From Toxonevra muliebris (lineage: Eukaryota; Arthropoda; Insecta; Diptera; Pallopteridae), in the NCBI GenBank assembly GCA_963691655.1, contig OY829329.1, forward strand, positions 23,859,883 through 23,923,882: a DNA stretch of 64,000 nt. The letters are read 5' to 3'. This document shows, one piece after another, positions 55,996-64,000 of the stretch (the first letter of the stretch is position 1; the number at the start of each line of letters is the position of its first letter). The translations under genes and the position numbers were made by a program. A model generated the notes under the pieces. It was not told the origin of the DNA and made no database searches. It saw only the letters and a program-made list of their open reading frames with translations.

Positions 55996-56512
55996 GTTAA
56001 TGTATATGGCCTTATAACACCCCTCCAAAGAAAGTATTTGGAGTTTACTTTTTGCAATTTTTCCTAGGTCAATTTTTCGCTGAGATACATCGATTTTAAA
56101 ATTGACTTTTTTCGCTGAAAATTAGGTGTTCCTTTATTTTTTTCGTGAATGTTTATTGAAGTGAAACTTCTTTTCTCTTGTCCTAGAGTAAAACCAACCG
56201 GATGTGACGTCGCGCGTAAGTTTGCAGTGCGACATAATTTTGTCGAGCAATGTGCATGAGGGGCTAAATATCAATATTCCAATATAACATATTAATTACA
56301 CACACGCCTATGGCAAAAAGAACAATGTGTAGCGTCGCCATCTTAAAGTTTATGACAGTTATACATTTCATTTACAGATGGCGCAAATGTCCAAGGAATT
56401 ACATGAAGATGTCGCACACAAAAAGAGTTCGCTGCAATTGTCATCGACATTACCGGTACAGAGTTGCAATTTTTGTTCTACCATTAATCCCAAAAAAAAA
56501 AATTGGTTGTTT

Positions 56513-56679
56513 ATTAACGAACACAAGGCAGAAGTGAAACTTCTTGTGAACTAAACGAAACACAAGCAAATGAAATTAAAAAACACAAGCCAATGAAGTA
56601 AAAAATTTCATTTGCTTGTAATTCGCTTGTATTTCGTTTAATTCACAGGAAGTTTCACTTCTGCCTTGTGTTCGTTAAT
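56513..56679. repeat. Long foldback (inverted repeat) with arms of about 65-75 bases
   Basis: The left arm starts ATTAACGAACACAAGGCAGA and runs through GTGAAACTTCTTGTGAA to CAAATGAAATT. The right arm is its complement with few mismatches and one insertion of about 10 bases. The loop between them, near 56578-56605, holds a second ACACAAGCCAATGAAG-like unit. The shape is that of a foldback/MITE or a hairpin-RNA source. Confidence 0.8.
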
Positions 56680-59655
56680 ACACAATTTAGTTTTTTTTTT
56701 AGATAACTTATTAAATCACTAAGTCCAAATTAATTTTTTTAAATGGATTAGATTAGATTCTGCTGATGATCCTGTTGAAGCGTATACTAATGTCTATATC
56801 AAACTGACATTTTCAGTTTTGCCTGTGTTCATAGCGCTCCATACACTGCATAAACTAACTTCATCTCAGAAATTAAAAAAATGGACATAGTGAATTCTGC
56901 CAGAGCGACGATGATATGTACTATATATGCAATACATCTATATATAAGAGTTGTTCATATTTTTGAGTTATTACGAGGAACAATATTGTCAGACAATATT
57001 TTTTCCTGTGTATTTTGGGCTGCTGAAATCGAAAAAGGCGTCGGAATCAAAAACAAAAAAAAAAAAAAAAAGGGATGATCTTAATCCTCTACCTTTTTTA
57101 TTAAAAAAAGTTCTATTATTTTAACAATTAACACTTTTCAAGCACCCAGCATTTTCCTCGAAAGCACTTTATTCTAACTGGGAAAGAGAATCCTTGAACA
57201 CCGTTGCAAGAAACGATTTCAAATTTTGAAAGTAGCTTCACTCGCAACCATATTTTCTTTTCATTTTTTTATAAGCAATTTATTACTTATTTTTTGGTTA
57301 AAAATTGATTAATTTTTTCAAAAGTGCACCATTTCTACAAAATTTGATTTAAATAAAACCACTACCTAGTCCCATAAGTATATATAGTAGAATAAAATAA
57401 AATGTTTTGGCTTGATGTTTCAAGAGAAAGAATCAAGAGTTTGAAAAAAGTTAATTTCAAAGATTGGCTCTGTTGCCGGCATTTTGCATCAAAATGGTAA
57501 TAAAAAATGATTTTTTATACGTCGATATGTCTTAAATAAACTCTCTGAAATGAAATCCTTGTCCTGTTTCCATATTTCCACAATAAATCGTGAAAGTTAG
57601 GCCTTTTTTTCGGCCGATTGAGTTACCCCTTAATTCACGTAAATAATCTCCTTTTGAACTAAAAATTCATCATTCAGAGTATCTCATAAAACTCAGAAGT
57701 TTAAAAATTTAACATTTAAGGGATTCGCTAGACCATTGAAAAACTATTGACCCAAGTTAAAAATTTATTTTCAATGCTAGCTATGTATCTACATAAGGGG
57801 TGTATGATCTATATTATTTAAACTAAATACTTAATTACAGCGTAATTTTCTGGAACTGCTCTTTTGTCCCTTCTTTTCCGCGAATTCTCTCCACTTAAAC
57901 GTTCGTTAAATAAAAAAATTCTCTAAAATTTCCCTTTATAATTACATAAAAAAAATATGGTCAATTTCCGGCCTCTACAATTGTGTGTCCATTTTGGTCA
58001 GTGAAAAGTTATTGTCTGTTGTACGCGTCCATAAGTCTAGAAGACTTTAAAATATTAAAATTTTTTTAAATAGTTATAAAGTAATCGAATTTTTTCCAAA
58101 AAATAAGCAAACTACAATTAAGGAAATTAATACAAAAGAAATAACATGTTTCCAGCAGCCAAAGTCTAGAATTCGAATTCCGCAAGAAATTTAATAAAAA
58201 AATTTTCTCAAATTAGATAAAAATTTTTTTTCTTTTAAATATTTTAAATAAATTCATTAAAAATAAATTTAATGAAATAATTAATTTAAAATAGTCTATA
58301 ATAAATAAAAAAATACAAGTTTTTATTGTCAACAACAACTACAACATAATTATTTTCCAATAAATAATAATAATTTTTCATAAATCGACCAATTGAATAT
58401 ACATCTACATCTAAATTAATAATACCTAATAAATATTAATTAATTGTAATTAAAATTATTAAATATAAAAAGCTATTGAGCATATAAAAAAAAGTATATA
58501 TATATGTAAAAATTGTCGTTTGCAAAAAGCAAAAAAACCCGAGAACATCCAAATTTGGACAAAACACGGGCACATTACCGATCAACGCAAAAAACAAAAA
58601 CAGCAACATATTCTATTTCTCAAAACGTGAGTACTTATTACAGTTATATTTTATGTACATATATATGTATACAAAAAAAGGAGGGAAAATAATCCAAAAT
58701 GTTATACAACATGTGGAGCTAAAGACCTGAGTAAGAGAAATGAGCTTAGGTAGAAATAATTGAGAGAGAGAGAGAGAGGATTGAAAAGGTTTCTCTCAAT
58801 TGCAATAGATTATAGTATAACCTTAAAAAAATATATGACAGCTACAAACCATTAAAGAGCGTAAAGAAAAAGAGCGGAGTAAGCAAGGAGAGTGTATAAA
58901 TCGATTTCCTCAAATTAAAACATAACCAAAGATTTCAGCCAGTCATAAATTCAAATTGCCGCAACTAGTAGTTTCAACTTCTTAAAAATTATTTACAATT
59001 ATTACCTACTAAAAAATATTTAAAAAAAACTGTTGATGGACTTTATCTTTTCTAGCTTACCTCATAATCGCATATATCACCCCATGATGCATTGGAATTG
59101 CAATAAATCAATTTAAGAAAATATGCAATCATCAATTAAAAGACAATAATTCTTTTATCTGCATATATATCTATTTTTAATTCATTTATGCAAATTAATT
59201 TGCGTTATAAAGTTTAAGAACACAAGCTAGAATCCACTTAAATCTAAGGGAATAATTACAAAGCAATAATAATTACAAATGTCAATAAATGTTACTTGGG
59301 TAATAAAATGAGTTTATTATGCACACGTTGATATTAGCAATGAATTAAATGCGTTTACCGGGATTTTATTTAAATCTTCAAAGTATGACTGCAATATTTC
59401 TTATTGCAATATGTAGTTTCAAAGGTTCACTACTCATTAATTGGCAATGTAACTTTAAGGAAAAATTATTTTTATTTTAAATATTTATGTAAATTTAGTC
59501 TAGAACTCTACCCTACAATATTTTCACCAAACTTCTCAAAAACTTCAGAATTTCGAATGGATGTGCTGAGATTCCTAATTCCATAACTCGAGATTCAGAT
59601 ACTAAATCTGTTAATACTCTAGTATCTTGCATATATTTCAAACTCCAAACGTATA
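56680..59655. other. Intergenic, nothing recognised
   Basis: A+T-rich, with a poly-A run near 57055-57072, (TA)n near 58494-58503 and (GA)n at 58764-58779. No coding sequence supported. Confidence 0.45.
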
Positions 59656-59662
59656 AACTTTA

Positions 59663-60122
59663 AAACTACGTTCAATAGTATCTTCTCTGGATTTTATTTG
59701 CCCATGAAGTTTAGTATTTTGTGTGGATGTTTTGAGGTTAGAACAATGTCTGCTTTTACACGATTTTTCTCACCGAGTTTCTGTTTGTTGGCGAGTGAGG
59801 AGAGACGAAAGTGGGTGAGTCAAAATCGGCTGTACCAACGATTTTACACCGATTTTTGACGTTTGCCTTTTACAAATTTTGCATTTCTGTTCCATTCATG
59901 TAAAACGAATAACAAAGGAACAATAGAAATATAAAATCGGTCAGTCGAAATCGTCGTATATAAAAGCTATCGACGATGGAACAAGAAAACAAAAGAGAAT
60001 ATGAAAAAATCGTGTAGAAGCTGACTTTAAAACTCCTTTCAATAGTATTTTCTCAAGATTTAATTTCCCAATGAAGTTCATTATTTTTAGTGAATGTTTG
60101 AGGTTAGAAAAATCTTGTCTGA
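59663..60122. repeat. About 95-bp direct repeats flanking MITE copy 2
   Basis: 59663-59750 and 60027-60122 share TTTAAAACT, TTCAATAGTAT, CCAATGAAGTT / CCATGAAGTTTA, GTTTGAGGTTAGAA and TTGTCTG / ATGTCTG. They lie directly on both sides of the MITE in the same orientation, with scattered differences. Confidence 0.65.
59752..60021. mobile_element. MITE copy 2 (ends GCTTTTACACGATTTTT)
   Basis: The left end GCTTTTACACGATTTTT and the right end AAAAATCGTGTAGAAGC are inverted with one mismatch. The interior (59817-60005) is a diverged copy of 8098-8295. No coding frame. It is the more complete copy of the family. Confidence 0.72.
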
Positions 60123-60404
60123 TACTACTGAGCTAAATGAATCGTCTTTCTTCGGATCCCTATTTTTTATATCATTTAAAAAAAACTGAATAAATTTTGT
60201 TTTCAATAATCTGAAAACACTCAAGCCGATGCAATTCAATTAAAATTTTGTGAATACATAAAAGTTTGGTAATATGAAATTGATTTTATGGTCTGATAGA
60301 AATAAGCAGGGAACGGAAAAAATATTCTCTATAACCCCCATAGATGAATTTGTATGAAATTCGGGTCTCTGTTTTTACTTTTTTTGGATCATTTGATTAA
60401 AAAC

Positions 60405-60600
60405 TCATAGCAGGGAAACTCTTGGATAGTGAGGGAGGTACAGCAAGAGGAATGAACACGAGAAGCAGATAAATTGGAGTAAAAGAAGGTTAGGAGCAGG
60501 AGAAGGACGGAAAAATAAGTAGGAGAAGGAAACAGAAGAAAGAAAGGGGGAGGAGAGATTAGCACAAGGACAGAGAAGGGAGAGAAGGGAAAAGTTGAAC
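60405..60600. repeat. Polypurine-rich tract
   Basis: Nearly 200 bases of mostly A and G on the plus strand (AGGAGAAGG, AAAGGGGGAGGAGAGA). The leucine/serine/proline-rich open frame on the other strand is a by-product of this composition. Confidence 0.65.
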
Positions 60601-60749
60601 CTTCCGTCTATCAACATCCACACGGTCGACAATTTTTTATTTTTATTTGTGAATAACTCGGCAAGTTTTCATCCAACCTAAAAAAATTTCAAGTCACTAA
60701 ACAAATTCTCGAGTTGTTTTTGATAATATAAAAACAAATATTTTTTTGC

Positions 60750-61300
60750 ATCCTTCATGGGTTTTTTTAGTTCTATCTTTTTATATATGTCGCTTCACTT
60801 TCCTGATCACTGCCGCGTCTTCCAAGCGGAGCTGCTTGCGATCACTGAAGCCGTAAACCTGATAAAATGTAATGCGATAACTTGTAATGATATCTGTATT
60901 TTCACCGATAGTCAGGCGGCAATCAAATTCTTCCAATGCCCTGCAAATAACTTTATAGTTGCCTTAAAATGCAGATCGATAACAAGACAGTCATGGGATT
61001 TAATCTCCACCTTATATAGGTGCCGAGGCATAGCGGCATATAGGGAAACTGTAAAGCTGATAACCCTGTCAGACTTGACACGACTTTCAGCAACTCACTC
61101 GTCACGATGCGGGTATACCACTGGCCAAATGCAAACTCTTAATTAAGAATCACCATTCCCATATTGCGGAAAGCAGAAGGGAGAATGGAACCAACCTGTG
61201 CTACTGCTAAACAGCTCTGGCCTACGCCAAATCTGAAACGCACTAAAGCACTCATAAACCTGATTCGAAATGCCATTTGTGCACTTACTTAGAAAGGGTC
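60750..61300 (+). mobile_element. LINE RNase H fragment
   Basis: The plus strand reads [34 protein letters not shown], then after a frameshift VPRHSGI, a stop, and GNCKADNPVRLDTT. These are the RNase H blocks of the element at 42931-44923 in the same order. It is a decayed relic. Confidence 0.8.
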
Positions 61301-61392
61301 TCCATATGTTTCGTACCCGTACAGTAAGATGGATTTTACATTTGAGTTGAGTATTTATATTTTAGTACGTCAAGTGATGATTGAGTAGTTCA

Positions 61393-61992
61393 TTACGGGT
61401 TTAGGGCGACGAAACCTTGCTTCGTATTTTTGATGCGGCTAACCATATGTTCCCTTGACCCTCCAGTAGCAGATATTATGCTCCCAAGATAACTAAAAGA
61501 ATTTATTTCTTCAAGCTCCATACCTTCGAAATTTAATTTTTCCCCGCAAGTTGTATTAAAGCGCATTACTTTTGCTTCACTGATGTTTAACTTGAGATCT
61601 ACTCTTGCTGCTGCTTCTTGTATCAACGATAATTTCTTTGATATTTCGGCGAAAGTGTGGGTCATTAGACAGTTATCGTCAGCACAATCGAGATCGGTGA
61701 TGCGACAGTTATCATTGGTGATCTGTGCAATTATTTTTATCACAATCCTTAGCAGCGTGATTCCTCGCCAGTTCTTGCATTCTGGCAAATCGTCTTTCTT
61801 AGGTAGATTGATGGTTATACCTTCCTTTAATTCGTCGGGTAGCTGTCCTGTAACCCAGGAGTCCTCAATGATCGGGCTAATTAATCGCGGGCTGGTTTGG
61901 TGGTCAGCTTTTAGTAGCTCAGGTGATACAAAATTCGGATACAACAAACTAATTTTAAGTTGACGACCTTTTAAATGACAGTTTCCTGCCAA
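61393..61992 (-). mobile_element. RTE-like LINE, reverse-transcriptase part
   Basis: A minus-strand frame of 199 residues: ITINLPKKDDLPECKNWRGI (RT start), then a jump to LDCADDNCLMTHTFAE (motif C, Y of YADD changed to C), LKLNISEAKVMRFNT and FSYLGSIISATGGSREHMVS (RT end). The section between the fingers and the YADD motif is missing, so an internal deletion joins them in frame. It is catalytically dead. Confidence 0.82.
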
Positions 61993-62004
61993 GGGTATAA
62001 TTAT

Positions 62005-62240
62005 CTATTAACAAAGGCGACATAATGTTGGTGATTGGGGACTTTAATGCCCAGGTTGGTCCACACAACAATAGTTTAAAGAGAGTAATGGGGAGATGAC
62101 CGAGAATGGAAATTTATTTACTAAGTTCTGTGGCGGTAACAACCTTGTTGTTGGAGGAACACTTTTTTCACATAAACCTATACATAAGGTAGCATGGGAT
62201 TCACCTGATCACATTACTAAAAACCTGGGGCCATATTGCT
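62005..62240 (+). mobile_element. RTE-like LINE, endonuclease part in opposite orientation
   Basis: The plus strand reads DIMLVIGDFNAQVG followed, after a stop, by ENGNLFTKFCGGNNLVVGG then TLFSHKPIHKVAWDSPDH. This is the apurinic-endonuclease-like domain of RTE LINEs (GDFNA-x-VG ... NG-x-L ... N-LV-GGT-F-H-x-x-HK-x-TW-SPD). It directly abuts the RT part, which lies on the other strand. Confidence 0.8.
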
Positions 62241-62244
62241 TGAT

Positions 62245-62726
62245 CCGTGAAAGTACAACTCGTCACGGAAAAACTGTTTTCACTTTGTGTTCGTCGAGAT
62301 GAGTAGAAACTTTTCCGTGCTATTACTTTTCGATTTGATGGCATTCTTGGATATCTATTGTGTCCCAAAAACTGACCACAATGAACCATCTATCTATCTT
62401 TCAACAGTCTCTTGACCTCAGCACAGTTTGATTCATAGAACGAGATTTGTTGTTTCTCTTTCGATTTTTTTGAGGATTCCAATTAATAACAGGCCTTTAA
62501 ATGTAATTACGATATCTGAAGAAAACGTTCCCTATTCAAATACAGTGTCTTTGTATCTTAAGTGGATTTTGTGACAAAAATCAGAGTTTTGGATTATGAT
62601 GGGCTAAAATATTCGTATTATTTTGTATAGGCCCCAGTTTCAGATAACTTGAAGGACCTTCTGTGTGGCTGGTGTTACTGTGTTTCTTTTTACGTGTTTA
62701 AATAACATGTTCTTTTTATTTTCCAG
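62245..62726. other. Intergenic or 5' intron, nothing recognised
   Basis: No coding pattern. It ends with a polypyrimidine tract and acceptor (TTCTTTTTATTTTCCAG at 62710-62726). Confidence 0.45.
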
Positions 62727-62781
62727 GCCAACGCGGTTTCACAAACTCAACTTTTATTAACAATAAAGTACATATACAAAA

Positions 62782-64000
62782 ATGGGAGAACGTTTCTACA
62801 GGTTTGTCACATAGTTTTACTTTCAATTGTCGATAGTGTCGGGAAACAAAAAATATAAATATAAATAAAAAACTTAAATTTTCAGCATCTATCATCCAGA
62901 TGAGGCAGCCGCTTTCATGAACTACAATGTCGGCGCTCCACAAGCACAACAGCAGCAACAACCACAACAACAACTTATTGCTATGGGTCAGCAGCAGCAG
63001 CAGCATAATGTTGGTTCTGTTGGATCAACTGGAAGCGATATAACCAATTATTTATCAAATTCAGGATATTTTTCAACAGCAGCAGCAACTGCTGCTGCCA
63101 TTGATATTAATAATAACCGTGCATCATTGCGTTATTTGGGCAACAATAACAACAACAATGCTTATAACTATAATAAAATGCTGCAACAAAGCAATATGTT
63201 AACAAAATATGGCGCCAACGTTGATAGCAATTACATGCATACGACCAATAGCAACAACATGATGCAACATTTGGTTACCTATAATGCCCATAATAATAAC
63301 AACAACAACAGCTCCATTACAGGTGGCAGCGTTGGCTACAATCGCAATCGTTATATGCCTTATAGCCGTTCAGCATGTACAGCATCAACGGTGGCTGCTG
63401 TTAATGGTGGTGCCACAGCAGCTGCAGCAGCAACAACAGCTTCCGAACATGCCAACAACAGTTTGACTATGCAATCGTCTAATACTTCAATGTCAGCTGC
63501 TAGCACAACTGTTGCTGCTCCTGCTGTTGGTATTGCTAGTGCTGCTAGTTTAGCTTCATATGCTACTTATCAACATTTTGCACCAATATATCAGCATGTT
63601 GCAGCAACAGCACCACCACCATCATCATCCTTACAAATATCTACAGCAGCAGCAACAGTAGCTGCAGCTACTGTAACTGATGCTTCTCTAAGTGTTGGCA
63701 GCTCGTATGAGCGTGCAGTTACTGCTGCTATTCTAAACGCTAATAATAATTCTGCCGATATTACTTATACACATGCTCCTCTCACCTCAACCCTAGGTAG
63801 TTCGAGTTCGATTGTTGCCAGCAATAATGGCGCTGCAACCGCTTCCGGTGGCGCTAATGCTAAAAAGATTTCAATGATTCCTGGTGGACCAACAGTAATT
63901 ACAACAACCACAGCTACAAGCGGCGGTGGTGGACCATCGTCCATTGTAACAACAATGCCTTACAATGTGGCTGCCCAATCATTTGCCGCTCCCGTTTTAG
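62782..64000 (+). CDS. Q/N/A/S/T-rich low-complexity protein, N-terminal part (runs off the window)
   Basis: A likely 5' UTR exon begins after the acceptor at 62725-62726. The ATG at 62782 opens a 20-base coding piece (MGERFY plus two bases) with donor GTTTGT. The next exon starts at 62886 (acceptor TTTTCAG) and stays open to the window end, about 378 residues in all. The start reads MGERFYSIYHPDEAAAFMNY, then runs of Gln, Asn, Ala, Thr and Ser, with islands such as YNRNRYMPYSRSACTAS. CAG/CAA and AAC/AAT repeats give the homopolymers typical of fly regulatory and RNA-binding proteins. No domain is visible in this part, and I do not recognise the gene. The short first exon and its GT donor are the least certain parts; translation could instead begin at the Met of AAAFMNY (62919). 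Confidence 0.7.

Noticed and set aside
60405..60632. Minus-strand Leu/Ser/Pro-rich open frame
   Set aside because: It is the complement of a polypurine tract and reflects composition only.
63284..63466. Short Thr/Gln-rich frame
   Set aside because: It is an alternate frame of the Q/N/A-rich gene, whose own frame is open throughout this stretch.

Overview
The window is nuclear DNA of a higher fly (Diptera, most likely Cyclorrhapha and possibly a calyptrate such as a blowfly, flesh fly or house-fly relative). This rests on spliced genes with close Drosophila relatives (colt and Prx6005 read almost residue for residue), a MADF-BESS gene, Q/N/A-rich coding repeats, high A+T content and a dense load of LINE remnants and MITEs. 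The species call is inference.

Layout. 1-9.7 kb is gene-poor and holds LINE remnants, a piggyBac-like MITE with TTAA ends, two degenerate minisatellites and a curious array of four tRNA-Lys/PBS-like boxes. 9.8-14 kb carries two minus-strand genes: an Iwr1/SLC7A6OS family gene whose 3' exon is not visible, and a complete two-exon MADF-BESS gene. 14-22 kb is repeat-rich, with a hAT element carrying an 8-bp TSD and nested repeats, another piggyBac-like MITE and a duplicated repeat pair. 22.0-23.0 kb is a complete five-exon 1-Cys peroxiredoxin gene (plus strand) with an unexpected N-terminal signal-like extension. A decayed Tc1-like element follows. 29.3-53.2 kb is colt, the mitochondrial carnitine/acylcarnitine carrier, in five coding exons.

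The third coding intron of colt is about 21.3 kb long and is a nest of its own. On its minus strand it contains a secreted-type leucine-rich-repeat gene (31.7-37.4 kb, first exon not found) and a fibrinogen-related gene (46.0-49.65 kb) that looks like a pseudogene. It also contains an RTE-like LINE, a jockey-like LINE fragment, two 5'-truncated LINEs with clear target-site duplications, a TA-flanked inverted-repeat element, a mariner-type transposon, a tRNA-derived SINE and a minisatellite that brackets one LRR exon.

53.2-62.7 kb is again gene-poor: diverged copies of repeats seen earlier, a cluster of small palindromes, a long foldback hairpin, a MITE between direct repeats, and a rearranged RTE-like LINE whose endonuclease and reverse-transcriptase parts lie in opposite orientation. 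At 62.7-64.0 kb a new plus-strand gene begins, encoding a low-complexity Q/N/A/S/T-rich protein that runs off the window.

The genes do not form an operon or obvious pathway. The main functional links are positional: host genes nested antisense inside colt. I found no CRISPR, no rRNA and no convincing functional tRNA. All splice sites were read by eye and would need RNA data for proof.
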